Assembly (NCBI GenBank): GCA_030407315.1
Contig: JALQPE010000232.1
Span: 62,001 to 126,000 of the forward strand
Direction of reading: 5' to 3'
Source: Asparagopsis taxiformis
Lineage: Eukaryota > Rhodophyta > Florideophyceae > Bonnemaisoniales > Bonnemaisoniaceae
DNA: 64,000 nucleotides
The notes beneath the pieces are model-generated. The model saw only the letters and a program-made list of their open reading frames with translations. It made no database searches and was not told where the DNA came from. Position 1 is the first letter of the stretch; each line of letters opens with the position of its first letter. Below are positions 29,755-40,948 of this stretch, one piece after another. Position numbers and translations under genes: made by a program.

Positions 29755-32400
29755 GGAACAGTGTTCCGCCAATCCCACATATCCAACACCAACTGGAAAT
29801 ACCGGAACTCAAGATTGGGAGTTACATAGCATGGAAAATAACTGTGGAACATTTTGCCCGCGCTCAAGGTGTCTACGAACACTTGACCAATAACAAACCT
29901 GTTCCTTCAGACCTTATTATGGTGACTTGACACCTCACCAAAAATACACAAGCCCAACTGCTTGTCTTCTCAAATTTATCTTAAGATGTCATAAATCATT
30001 ACACCGACACCGAGCTCCACTGAGCTATCACAGTTTTTTACAATAAAATTACTCATAGAATGACAAAATAACTCCGGAAAACTCCCCAGAGAATCTACCT
30101 CGAAAAGCCCGTTCCATGCATTGGTCATATTCTGCCCCCAGTTCTGATTTCATCAATCAGAACCAAGAACTTCGGACGATTATGATGAGATCCAACTACC
30201 CAGACATTACCAACGAGCAGACTGCCTTTTGGTTCATGCTTGAAGGCCTAGAGAATCATTTCGAATGGACAACATTCCTGCATACTGTGTCGGCACACAT
30301 CGGTTTGAACCCCAACCGACCACTCTCTCTTCATCACATCACTGCCATGATGCTCAATCACGACTAACTCTAATCCTGCACATCTACGCCTGCATCACCC
30401 ATCAACAATTTTCTTTCCCCTTCATTCATTCAAAACCCTCAACGATACTACCAACGCCGCAATTTTACACGCCGCACGTCCAACCCTCATCCCTTTCTCC
30501 CAGAAAGCAACATACCAAGACCACATGGCCACTCTGCCAGATGGTGCACAATGCATGGTACAAGCTCCCATGATACCTCCCACTGCAAAATGCGCATAAT
30601 GCTCGAACTATTTCCATATGCTACAGACCGCAAACCAATCCGCCGCACGCGACCACATAACATTGGTCACAAAGCGGTTACACCCTCAGAAGGATATGAT
30701 TCACCTGCTCCACTCTCTGAATCCGACGATGTGAGTTCTAGTCGACATACAACCTACATTCTCGACTCAGGAGCGAATCGTACTCACCTCACTTCTCCCT
30801 CCTCAGACATCCCCGTGAAATCGTCTTCCACAATACGTGCAGATGGCAGGCATGCATAAGTGACACATGATGGACGAGCATCGATTCCTGCGCTACAGCA
30901 CAAGTCCCTCCCTCCACGCGACGTAGTCGTTTCTCCCTCTCTGCAGAGCAATATGCTATCTGTGGGCCAAATATCCATAACATACAACATCAGATTCCAA
31001 CAGAAAACAGCTTTCATCAAAACACCATCCCCTCCCCAACCCAAAGACCAGATTGTGGCCACTGCTTGAGAAACCCACAAAGGGCTTTAACTTCTACAAT
31101 ATTCCAAACAACACAAGTCGCGTATACGTCGCTTAACAATGAAAAGCAAGCGCAAAAGATTTGCGAACAGCACACGAGCTATCCCTGCCCGACGCAGGTG
31201 TAGCAGGTAGAAAATCCGCTGGTGCGGCAAAACCACCCGACAGGTGTCGCGAACCTCGGTAGAGGAAGTGGTAGAGCAGATGAACCTTTAGTGTACCCAG
31301 CGGGTAATCTCGTATGAGAGAAAGCATCGCTACCCGGAGGGGGTTGTGCGATTATTGCGCTCACGCGAGATGCGTATGAATGGAGCGAGTGACGTAATCC
31401 GTCGAGCTGTTGGCTAACCCTAAGGTCTTCCCTGAGAGGGTTAAACGTTAGGTATGCGAACACTGTTCCAATGGGTTGTAATTCCACTTGAGTTTACGTT
31501 ACTCTGGAAACCGATAGGCTCGAGCCTACTGGCCAATCCAGTGGCATATTTATACTAAGTCTGCTGTAAGATAGGGTTAGTGGTTAGGAATAAATATCCA
31601 GTTAGTTGACCAATCCGAATCCAGTTAACGGCGCTCGCCTACCCGCGAGGTCATTGCCAGTTAGGCTTACATTGTAATGTTCAGCTGATCAGCTTGAAGT
31701 TAGAATTTGCCCCTTGTGGGGTCTTGGCCGGGGCTGATGGGCCCGAGTGGGGTACTTACAGCCTTGAGGGTGTCCCAATTACAGGAAACACGCCCAGTTG
31801 GCTGGTGCCTTCTGATTGGCATGTCCCTTAAGTGGGTACCCAATAGGGAGGCGACACGGCTCAGTATGAGAAGACCGCCAGGCGGTACAACAGCAAGTCA
31901 AAACAAATCCACTTATCCTCCACAAAAAACACCTGCTCAAACGCCACATATTATTCTAAAGCACCTTCGCAAACAGCACTCACAGAAACGTTTTCAACCC
32001 CTGACCTACCTCAAAAAGGCGATTTCCAAGAAGCATCATTCTCAATAAACCTCGTATCTCCTCGTGCACGTGTGCACGAATCAAGGCGGACCTACAGTCC
32101 ATTATCAGAGACTACCACAAGTGGCATCTCAAATTGAACCACATTGACCCTAAAAAGATTCACTACATGGCCAAGAATGTCCTTGCTCCCTACATGCTTT
32201 CAACACTGCCTCACACAACCCCTCACGATTTTCTCTGCTCTTGTTGTGCATACGGAAAAATGCACGCTGCTCCATTCTGCCGCAAAATACGCACTACCCT
32301 TATCGATTCTCACTTACACACCCCACGTCTGCGGTCTCATTTCCCATCATTCCATCTCCCGCAATCGTTTCTTCATTACTCCATTACGAATGAAGCAGAT
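29755..32400 (+). pseudogene. Decayed Ty1/copia polyprotein (gag, protease, pre-integrase)
   Basis: A series of frame-broken fragments in copia order. Gag-like segments lie at 29760-29930 and 30116-30367. An aspartic protease stretch with LDSGANRTHL is at about 30758-30790. After an interrupting LTR (31199-31892) a GAG-pre-integrase finger follows, with WHLKLNH and CSCCAYGK at about 32120-32270. The start of an integrase core (SRNRFFIT) lies at about 32370-32390. Several stops and shifts make it non-functional. The RLT-A LTR at 32401 cuts it off. Confidence 0.6.
31199..31892 (-). repeat. Solo LTR of family RLT-D, inverted copy
   Basis: 694 bp, reverse complement of 29042-29738 with few differences. 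Flanked by GCAGG (31194-31198) and GCAAG (31893-31897), a target duplication with one change. It interrupts the decayed copia coding region. Confidence 0.75.
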
Positions 32401-33875
32401 TGTAGGACCAGCCGGGATTGCGGTTGCTAGGGGAGTTCAAGAATTGTTTGCCGGGTCAGGGCGAGGTGAACCGGATGGCGCTGTTGAACTTGCGTTTCGC
32501 ACGTCTCTCGGTCGCGATGGCGGCTGTGGAACGATAGTTCGGTAGACGTAGTAGCTGGTACGAGCTACGGACACGCTGTCCTTACGAAACGAAGCAACGA
32601 ACAGTGCCACCTGCTGGTGTTTGACTGTATGTTAGGTAGAAAGGTAGAAGGTAGAGATATGTTAGCGAGTAGACACGAGCGTCACGACGCAACAATCCAC
32701 GCGAGGATTACGTTCAATAAACGAGGTGGCACGTCACCGGAGGCGCTCTCAACCAAGCCCGTAAGCACTACACGCAATCAGCCTCACGTGCGGCGATGGG
32801 TAGGGAGTACGCAGCTCGACGGAGACGAAGCATCGCTAGGCAAAACGTAAACGTAACGTAGAAGTCAGTCGTAGACTAGAGCCCTTGCTCGTTCGATAAT
32901 TGTCCCCTTTCCCTCCCGGCACGATGCCAATACCTATATAGCCACGATGGCATCGCTTTACAGTGTAAACACTGCTCGTAACGTCCCCGAATGGGAAAGG
33001 ACCTTATGGGTCGCACGTAAGGACCCGTTGGTCCGTTGGCCGTTGCCAGTACGTTCGTTGCACACGTGTGCCGGTTGCGCGCGCGCATGCGCCAGCAATG
33101 TTGGTGCATTGCTGTCGCCGGTCGTGTCCGCCGAAATTCGAATTCCGCGGAAATCGTAAATATTTGCAATTTCGGAATTGCCACGTATGCTACAGCGGCC
33201 GGGTGGTACAACAGCGGAACACGCAGGGTTCGATCGCAACACGGGTTTCGCGGGCCGGTGCAAGCCTTGATCTCAGGGGTGAGGTCACCGAGTAAACTCG
33301 AGCACAACGCGATCCACGCAGGGATCGGAAAACCCTGGCCTAGTGGTTTGCGACGCAACGCGCGATATCGCGGTGTGACGCAGTTCGACAGTCGGTATAA
33401 GTGGCGCGCGCACACGTACGTCGGCGATCATGAGCATTCCGCACTCGATATCTCAACGCAATCGGTCCTTGCGACGCGCTAGACGCTTAACTCGTAGCTG
33501 CGAAAGTGCTGACTGTTTATTGGTAGGGTGCGAAGCAGTGCGACCATTAATAGCTAACTACTGATGACAGGCGTTCCTCGCGCAGCCGGGTGGCGGCGGC
33601 TGCACGCTCACACGCCAAAGGGGAATATTTTTGGAAAAAGACTTTCGCCATTAAAAACCCGAAAGGGGAAATAAAGGTAAATTCGTAGAAATTGCTACAC
33701 GTGGTGCCGAGCTCGCGGTTTCGTGGAAACTGTCGCGCGCTCGCGTTCGTGCAGAAGCTCTGTGACGTAATCAAAACGCCACGCGTACGCTCGCTTACTA
33801 AGGTGGATTCACGCGTATTTAACTAGACACAATCGCTGCGAACGGGCGCGCGTCGACGAGACAAATTGCGCCACA
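32401..33875 (+). repeat. LTR of family RLT-A, copy 2 (with nested insertion)
   Basis: TGTAGGACCAGCC to GCCACA, about 800 bp once the insert at 32525-33194 is removed. More diverged than copies 1 and 3. Flanks CAGAT and TAGGT differ at two positions. The left flank is copia and the right flank is Ty3/gypsy, so this LTR may mark a recombination joint and not a simple insertion. Confidence 0.7.
32525..33194. mobile_element. Nested 670-bp TG...CA element, family RLT-C
   Basis: Inserted in RLT-A copy 2 with target duplication GCGGC (32520-32524 and 33195-33199). Ends TGTGGAACG and TATGCTACA fit a solo LTR. No coding capacity seen. Confidence 0.7.
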
Positions 33876-35515
33876 TAGGTAACTTTGATATATTCCCCAT
33901 AACTTTCAAACCTGGCAAGATTCATGTATTGGATGATTTATTATCAAGGGCTCCTCACGATATAAATGGGTGGAATACTTTACTTGGCAATATTGAAGCA
34001 CCTGAAATCAATTTTAGGATATTTTAACCCGATATGATGATAGCCAGTTCTTCGGACCAGTGGTATGAGCCGTGGAAGGAGATTTTCCTGAAGATGATAT
34101 TCAGAAACGAAAGCAGGAAAATATAATACCATTGTTTTGTCGTGAACGTGAGAGGCTATTTTACAATGGAAAGTTTATGTACCGAGGAGGTCTGTGTCCA
34201 GTATTTTGCAAATGGCTCATGACTCTAGTATATGCGGCAATTTCAAGTTCTTGAAGACGCTAGCAAGGCTTGAAAAATTCCATTGGAGATTCTAAGACCG
34301 AGACGTCCGGAAGTATGTGGAGCGATGCATGAAGTGTCAGCAATACAAAGACTCTAATCAGAAGAAGTTGATGGATCCAACATCTTTAGAGGTTCCTGAG
34401 AGAAGATGGGGATCTCTAGCAACTGACTTTATCGTAAGTCTACCCAAGAAAAAAGTCGGTTATGATGCCATAATTATCTGGGTAGACCAGTTGATGAGAA
34501 AGGTTCATTTTATCAAGTTACGAGGTACAGACACTGCCGAGGATATTGCCAGTGCATTCTTCTCCAGCATATTCAAGCTTCATGTACTTCCCGAAAATAT
34601 GGTATCGGATCAAGATAGAAAGTTGACATCCAAGTTTTGGGATTCTTTGATGGAACTCTGTGGCGTTAAGCTCAAGATATCAATGGGCAGGCACCCACAG
34701 ACGGATGGTACGTCCGAAATCATGAATCAGATGAATGAGAGCCATCATCGGTGCTATTTTTCCTGTAACCAAGACAATTGGGATAAAATTCTACCAGCTG
34801 CAAAGTATTCCTACAATTCTTCTGTTTCTGAAGATCTGCTTATGTCACCTTTTGAGCTAGACCTGGTATGGATTCCAAAGTCTCCTTTGGACTTGGTTTC
34901 TGGAAGCGAGATACCTATGAAAAGTTTTGAGGACTTCAGGAAACGGCTTAAAGATTCTCTTGAAGATGATAAGTGCTCTTACAACATTACGAAAGAAGCA
35001 CAGAGTGCGTATGCCTCCAGAAAGTTAACAGATCCAGAATATAATGTGGGATACAAGTTATGGATTAACAAGTCTTTGTTCAGGGATTCATAATATCAGT
35101 CTCAGGAAAAGGAGAAGTTGACAGCAAAACGTTTTGGCCTGTTTGTTGTGAAGTAATTAATTGGAAAAAATGCAGTTAGGTTGTATTTTCTTGATCGTAT
35201 CAAGATTCATCCTGTTGTTAATGTCAGCCACACAATTCCTCATGTAGAACAACCGGATAATATTTCTGCTCCAATAACTCCTGTACCGGCCCCTGTCTAT
35301 TCTATTTAAGGTGATGAAAGCGAGGTTAAAGCGAACTTGAATCATGGAAAAAAGGACGAGGATATAAGTTCTTACCCTTAATGAACGGTAGTCCTGCGCA
35401 TGATGCTTCATGGCAGCCTATGAGGGATTTCATGGATATGGATGGCATTAAGACTGGAATATGGTTAGAATACATCCGGAAGAAGAATATTCTACCGGAA
35501 TATCATGATGAATAA
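33876..35515 (+). pseudogene. Chromodomain Ty3/gypsy remnant (RNase H end, integrase, chromodomain)
   Basis: The left end encodes the tail of RNase H (FPITFKPGKIHVLDDLLSRA, 33894-33953). An integrase follows, whose longest open part is 34317-35093: CxxC finger (ERCMKCQQY), DFIV, VSDQDRK and TDGTSEI supply D, D and E. After stops around 35094-35340, a chromodomain-like segment (GRGYKFLPLMNGSPAHDASW) runs to a TAA at 35513-35515. Chromodomains of this group bind modified histone H3 tails and guide integration. Multiple stops mean it is dead. The gag, protease and RT parts are missing, cut by the LTR at 32401-33875. Confidence 0.75.
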
Positions 35516-35539
35516 CTAAGTTGATGAGTACATCAAAAG

Positions 35540-36000
35540 TGTGAGGGGGTAATGGTGTAAAGAACTCATGCTGATGCCAGTAATGGCCAGCATAAACTAG
35601 TGTATTCTAGACACTAAAGTTTACACTAAGTTCACTCATATACTATATGCTGCTAGAAAGTAACTTGCTGTTAGACCTAGAAGTATCTAGTTGGCTATCT
35701 CATCGAGTGATGTCATGATGGCATCATGTTAGATTTGTATTGATGGCATAATTTTATTTGATAAGTACTTTCTAGAATTAGTTCGACCTCGAACTACAAT
35801 TTATCTGTGGTTATAAAAAGGCATGGTCAACTCCGGTCTAGGGGTATCGAAAGCATCATCGATCATTCCACAAAAACTACTACTCAGCTATCCCGTATAC
35901 ACATTCATTTCAGAAAGACTCCGTTATCAGATGATCATACTAATTTTACACACAGTTACAGTAAACTAATCCACTGTGTAACGCCTTGCTAGAGCTGGAT
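35540..36000 (+). repeat. Probable 3' LTR of the chromodomain gypsy remnant
   Basis: Follows a GAGGGGG polypurine run at 35543-35549 just after the chromodomain, as expected for a gypsy 3' LTR. A TATAAAA box lies at 35812-35818. The right boundary is uncertain because no second LTR is in the window. Confidence 0.45.
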
Positions 36001-36008
36001 AATCCAGA

Positions 36009-37189
36009 CTAGGATATTGGATCAGGTGTCCGTCTTCTATTGGCTGACATTGCGCTACCCAGGTAATATTGATACCAGCGCTGTAGCAGTCCATACGTTG
36101 CCAGCCTACAATGATGAAGGACAAGTAATAATGGGCCCATGCCGAATGAAAGATACACACCATAGACAAATATTATCTTCTGGGTTGCACTACCCATAAG
36201 ACAGTCTAACAGCAACGGTAGCTTACCTGCAAAGTTGCCTAGTGGTCTCGACTCTATAATGGCATCCTCTCCTTGTCCATTAGGAAAAAAAGGCTGAGCG
36301 ACATCGCCATTACCAATCTCGTGTACTTTCTGTGGTACAATTTATTCGGTCGACGCGTGCGCGCTCGTAACGACTGCGTCTGGCTGAGTCCGCATGCATC
36401 CGCGAATTAGTTAGTTAGTAAGCGAGCGTACGCGTAGCGATCCGATTACGTGTCACGGCGCGCCTGAGCGAGCGCGTGCGCGCGAACGAACCTGCGAGCT
36501 GGGCGCCACGTGTAGCGCCTTTTGCGAATTTCCCTTTATTTCCCCTTTTTGGGTTTTTTATGACGAAAGTCTTTTTCCCAAATATTTCCCTTTTTGCGTG
36601 CGAGCGAGCGGCCGCCGGCCGGCCGCGCAAGGACAACCTGTCCTAGGTAGTTAGTTACTAATGGTTGTCCAGCTTCGCACCTTACCAATAAACAGCCAGC
36701 ACCTTCGCAGCTACGAGTTTTGCGTTTAGCGAATCGCGAGGACCGATTGCGTTACAACGTTGCGTGCGGGTTGCTCACGATCGCCGACGTTCGCGTGCGC
36801 GCTGCGCATAAACCGATCGTCGAACTGCGTCGCACCGCGATAGCGCGCGTTGCGTCGCACGCCACTAGGCCAGGGATTTACGACCCCTGTGTGGATCACG
36901 TTGTGCTCGAGTTTACTCGGTGATCTCGCCCTGAGATCACGGCTTGCGCCAGCCCGCGAATCCCGTGTTGCGATCGTTCCCTACGCGTTCCGCCGTTGTA
37001 CCACCCGTTCGCCAGCGCGACCGAGCGACGCGCGAACGCAAGTTCAACCAGCGCGTTACGGTTCACCTCGCCCTGACACGGCTGCAATTCTAGAACTCCC
37101 TTAGCGATCGCCACCCCGGCTGGTCCTACACTTTCCATCTCCCCTTCCTCACACTTCACCAGATACCGCCACAGATCCGACTCGGCCAT
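36009..37189 (-). pseudogene. Possible host gene split by a solo LTR
   Basis: On the minus strand an ATG at 37189 opens MAESDLWRYLVKCEEGEMES and runs into the solo LTR at 37130. On the far side, 36329-36216 reads open (VHEIGNGDVAQPFFPNGQGE onwards) and joins an open frame to 36009. The two halves are not in the same frame across the insertion, so an intron or a further indel is needed. No domain is recognised. It could also be an old transposon gene. The call rests on protein-like composition on both sides of a precise LTR insertion. Confidence 0.3.
36331..37130 (-). repeat. Solo LTR of family RLT-A, copy 3
   Basis: 800 bp in minus orientation, TGTAGGACCAGCC to TACCACA, flanked by a perfect target duplication CTTTC (36326-36330 and 37131-37135). 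No internal region on either side, so it is a solo LTR. Confidence 0.85.
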
Positions 37190-37363
37190 CACGAGCTGTC
37201 ACAACTGGAATTTAAGCCGGCGTCTGACAACAGCGCCGTCATAGTAAATGGCATCTAGGTAGAACCCTTCTCATTTACATTAAATTCCCCTCGAGATGGG
37301 AGGAGTGCTGAGTCCTGCGGGCACCTGCAATTTCTCCTACAGTGACGCTAGTGTCTATCGGAC

Positions 37364-37407
37364 AAGTGGCCTCATATGAGGTCAAATGACCTCATATGAG
37401 GCCACTT
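37364..37407. repeat. Perfect 44-bp palindromic hairpin at piggyBac left end
   Basis: Two 21-bp arms, perfectly complementary, around a central AA. Each arm contains CCTCATATGAGG, itself a palindrome. Probably a transposase-binding structure next to the left terminal repeat. Confidence 0.7.
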
Positions 37408-37484
37408 TTTACCACTGTAGTTTAAATTGAAAAAATAAACGAATAGCTCCAATTTCACCACTAGAAGACTCGCCGGCGAGATTA

Positions 37485-38105
37485 ATGATATGGCAGGGCA
37501 GAGTGAATGCTGAAATTTTAATCCTTCCATCAGCAAACTACGTCAACTCAATCTCGATCCTGAAATCACAAAAAATGGTGAAACCAGTTGATTGTCGCCA
37601 AGTTGTCGGAAACAGGGTTCTCACCCCTGCCAGACAACTGACATCTATCTCCAAATGTCGCAGGATGTATGGCGCCGGATGGAAGACAAAGATGATATCC
37701 GGAACTGTCATTCGAGTCATTAAGGAGAGAGGCAACAAGCGAATGATGACATCTATCGAGGCTGAGTGGGAGCTGGCCGATGGTAACAAGGTGACATCCC
37801 TGCGTCTCTGCAGTGTGAAGGCACCTGCAGGTGATGAAGAAGACCGTGTGACCGAAGGAGGAGATCAAGCTCAAGACACCGGGAGTGACGGGAATGAGGC
37901 CGAAAAATCAGATGCAGTCACGCCTCAAGAGCGTGACTTGAGTACGAGTGTTAATACTCAGCCATGTGACACTGGGTCAACTGATGAGCCGGTTGTCATA
38001 TGCAATGACGTGGAATGGATTGTATCTGATGTATCTATGCAAATGAATGGTTGGCGCCCCAATCGGTCGTGGAGGGTGATTCAATCAAGTTGGGCCATTG
38101 GATGA
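37485..38105 (+). CDS. N-terminal part of piggyBac transposase
   Basis: An open frame of 206 codons; a later Met at 37575 (MVKPVDCRQ) is an equally likely start. Residues about 55-115 are basic with a Trp/Gly pattern (GAGWKTKMISGTVIRV) that could be a small Tudor- or chromo-like barrel. The rest is acidic linker. The catalytic part follows in another frame from 38098, so a shift or short intron near 38080 links the two. I infer they were one protein because the second frame has no convincing start codon of its own. Confidence 0.5.
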   Translation: MIWQGRVNAEILILPSANYVNSISILKSQKMVKPVDCRQVVGNRVLTPARQLTSISKCRRMYGAGWKTKMISGTVIRVIKERGNKRMMTSIEAEWELADGNKVTSLRLCSVKAPAGDEEDRVTEGGDQAQDTGSDGNEAEKSDAVTPQERDLSTSVNTQPCDTGSTDEPVVICNDVEWIVSDVSMQMNGWRPNRSWRVIQSSWAIG

Positions 38106-39681
38106 GATAATATCTGAGGGGCACGGTCCATCAGGTATGACACCATATGACTATTTCCAGTGGATGTTTCCGATGGGATTTTTAAGTACTATCGTGTCAT
38201 ACTCCAATTACGAGCTGGAAAAGCGGAATCTCAAATCGACCTCGCTGGGAGAGATTTTGAAGTATTTTGGAGTCATTGTACTCATGTCACGATTTGAGTT
38301 CAGTGGTAGGCGCTCTCTCTGGAGTAGTCAATCCGGGACTAAATACATCCCCAAACCAATGCTCGGGCACATCATGTCACGCAAACGGTTTGAAGAGCTG
38401 AGGCAATACGTGACATACTCCAAGGTTCGTGACGAACCTGACCGGTGGGGTGTCATATCTGAATTTATCACCGCCATCAATGACCACAGAAGCTCTCAGG
38501 TATTCCCTTCAGATTCTATATGTGTGGATGAGAGTATGTCAAGGTGGTATGGTCTGGGAGGTGACTGGATCGACATCGGACTCCCACATTACGTCGCGAT
38601 GGACCGTAAGCCTGAGAATGGATGTGAGCTGAAAACTTCATCATGTGGCAATAGTGGCATCATTCTCAGGATGGATGTTGTGATGTCAGCTGAGGAGACA
38701 CGTGGAAAAGCATTCGAGTCCGAAACGACGCATGGTGCTGCCGTCACATTAAGGCTCGTCGAACCATGGTTTTATACTCATCGCCTCGTGTGTGCCGATT
38801 CATACTTTTCCTCTGTTGAAACGGCAGAAATACTCTTCAAGCATGGGCTACGTTTCAATGGTGTCGTCAAGAATGCTACAAAGGGATACCCGCTCCAGCA
38901 TTTGTCCCACTTGGAAGTCACTGGAAAGGGTGAACACGTGTCTATGGTTGCTAAAGATAGAGATGGTCCGGATCTGATGGCAGTGATGTGGATCGACCGT
39001 GACAGAAGGTACTTTATTAGTACAGCCGGTACTACTCAGCCTGGGACGCCAATATTCCGAGAGCGTTATCGAAGCAGGAATGGCAGGACATGGAAGGAGG
39101 AAATTGACATTCAGATCCCGCAAGTATGTGAAACATATTATGCGACGTGTTCGCAGGTGGACCGTCACAACCGATGTCGCCAGGATGATCTTATGCTGGA
39201 GAAGAAATTTGAGGTCAAAGAATGGTCGGCACGTTTCAACACGTCACTTCTGGCCATATGCGTCGTGGATGCATGGAAGCTGTACTGTGGAGCCATGCAT
39301 AACAGGGGTAGGATGACACCTCATCAGTTCTATACCCAATTGGCTGAAGGATTGATTGACAACTCCATGGATGCAATTGGATTACGTCAGCGACAATCAG
39401 ATGCACCTGATGTGGAAGAGATGGAGAGCGGTAGTGGCATTGGAACTCATTTGACGCCGACTACTCGCACTCGTAGAACTTCCAATGGTAGGGATAGCAA
39501 TGCTATCTATCAAGGTCGTTGCGATATTTGCAAGGGAACGAAGAAGTCGAAGTTCGTATGCTACACTTGCAAACGACTATACCGAAAGGATGTCTTTATC
39601 TGTCACCATCAGACAGGTCGTGATTGCTTCAAAAAGCATGTCGAGATGTGTCACGATCTTTCCTACGAAGGTCCTTTTTAG
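38098..39681 (+). CDS. piggyBac transposase catalytic domain (DDE_Tnp_1_7)
   Basis: 527 codons open; the listed first codon is TTG, so the true N-terminus is upstream. The family's three catalytic aspartates are visible: CVDESM (Asp144), CADSYFSS (Asp234) and SQVDRHN (Asp355). The C-terminus (about 483-522) has a cysteine/histidine cluster (CDICKG, CYTCKR, CHHQTGRDC) like the piggyBac cysteine-rich domain that binds the element ends. The product cuts and pastes the element. The catalytic frame is uninterrupted, so only the joint near 38080 stands against activity. Confidence 0.88.
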   Translation: MDEIISEGHGPSGMTPYDYFQWMFPMGFLSTIVSYSNYELEKRNLKSTSLGEILKYFGVIVLMSRFEFSGRRSLWSSQSGTKYIPKPMLGHIMSRKRFEELRQYVTYSKVRDEPDRWGVISEFITAINDHRSSQVFPSDSICVDESMSRWYGLGGDWIDIGLPHYVAMDRKPENGCELKTSSCGNSGIILRMDVVMSAEETRGKAFESETTHGAAVTLRLVEPWFYTHRLVCADSYFSSVETAEILFKHGLRFNGVVKNATKGYPLQHLSHLEVTGKGEHVSMVAKDRDGPDLMAVMWIDRDRRYFISTAGTTQPGTPIFRERYRSRNGRTWKEEIDIQIPQVCETYYATCSQVDRHNRCRQDDLMLEKKFEVKEWSARFNTSLLAICVVDAWKLYCGAMHNRGRMTPHQFYTQLAEGLIDNSMDAIGLRQRQSDAPDVEEMESGSGIGTHLTPTTRTRRTSNGRDSNAIYQGRCDICKGTKKSKFVCYTCKRLYRKDVFICHHQTGRDCFKKHVEMCHDLSYEGPF

Positions 39682-39944
39682 TAAGTATTCTCTCTCTATG
39701 GGTGCTTCAAACGCCCTTTAGTCACGCATTGATATCCAAAATAGAAAAATGAGATACTCCTTTAGCCCCCTCCGATTCTGACTGGCGTTCTCGACTTGCT
39801 CAGTAAACTTCTGCTTATGGCGGAATTCCCCTTTATGAAATGTCACCTTATACTGTCTCATGTTCAAGTGGGCGCGTAAGCATCCTAAAGCAGAAGTTGC
39901 AACTAAGAATCGGCGAGTTCTCCGAAGAGAATTTTCGAGCTGCC

Positions 39945-40022
39945 CAAGCAACTCAGCGAGGAGTCGAACCTCCGCCCTCTGGCTTCCCGAGATGTGCCAA
40001 CCACTCAGCCATGTGAGGACAT
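39945..40022 (-). other. Degenerate tRNA-like sequence
   Basis: On the minus strand it has an A-box-like TGGCTGAGTGG and a B-box-like GGTTCGACTCC about 35 nt apart. The anticodon stem and acceptor pairing are poor, so it is not a functional tRNA. It may be a tRNA-derived relic inside the piggyBac element. Confidence 0.3.
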
Positions 40023-40198
40023 GTGTCTGAAAGGCAAGCAATGCTTTATACAATGCAATGCTTGCGTTAGAAGTTTTATAAAAGCGATATAAAGAGGGAA
40101 TGCTAAATTCTAATAATTTCTAGTAGATTTTTTTTCTGCCTCATATGAGGCCAGGGTTGACCTCATATGAGGAAATTTTAATGTCCGATAGACACTAG

Positions 40199-40948
40199 GG
40201 TTGGAGGTACCCTTCCCAAGTGTATCCCGACCAACTGATCTGGGACACACATCAATTCCGCCAAAAATAGCATCCAAAGAATACTGTAATGCAAAATAGA
40301 TTAGAGAACTAATTTAGTTGTCATCCCGACGAAGCTGTGACTAACCGTCAAGTTGCCGGCGAGCGATGAATGCCTTGCGAAATCGCTTCGTTCTCGTGTG
40401 CAAGACTGTTGTGGCCCAGCCTGCATCAATGAATCATACCTATCGTTCTTGTAAGATTGAGAAGTGGTCATTCGAGTGCATGATCAGTGTTGAGATGGAT
40501 GTGGAAGAACCACTCGGACAGTTGTAGTGCATTTCTCGTCTAGGACGCATCATATACTGCGAAATGCCATGGAGAATTCATGTGGCGTTGGGTATACACT
40601 TCCAAACTGTGAAGATGTCCTCACGAGGAGCTATAATCTTATCCCTAAATACTACAAGGTTGCAGCCATGGATTTGGAAGCAACTATAATAGGATTCCAT
40701 GGCGATGTGCCTCATAGTGCATGATGAATGAGGGCAGTTGATTTGAAATCACATGTGCACCTATATACCAGCTGAGTGTCTCGCCATAGCTATCTTCAAT
40801 TCTACTACTTTCGTCTGGTGAAGAATGACGGTGAGGAATAGCCACATCGGTTGTAGCATATAGATATATATATATTTACATCAGTACGTTTCAGCCTTTC
40901 AATAAAATACTTCAAGTCCGCGTCCTTGCTATTCACGATCATCAACTC
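40199..40948. other. Intergenic between piggyBac and receptor copy C
   Basis: No gene seen. The right end (about 40850-40948) is the 3' flank of copy C and matches that of copy B (TTTCAATAAAATA). A short AT-rich TATATATATATATTT run lies at about 40863-40877. Confidence 0.5.

Larger units (their letters stand above)
37348..40198 (+). mobile_element. piggyBac-type DNA transposon
   Basis: 2,851 bp bounded by 17-bp inverted repeats CTAGTGTCTATCGGACA (37348-37364 and 40182-40198, reverse). Each end also holds two copies of the 12-bp palindrome CCTCATATGAGG (37370-37381 and 37390-37401; 40139-40150 and 40161-40172). The interior codes a piggyBac transposase. The TTAA target duplication typical of the family is not visible at either edge, so the true end may differ slightly or the family uses another target. 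Confidence 0.85.

Noticed and set aside
37348..40198. Expected TTAA duplication of piggyBac
   Set aside because: Searched at both edges and not found; left unclaimed instead of forcing a boundary.
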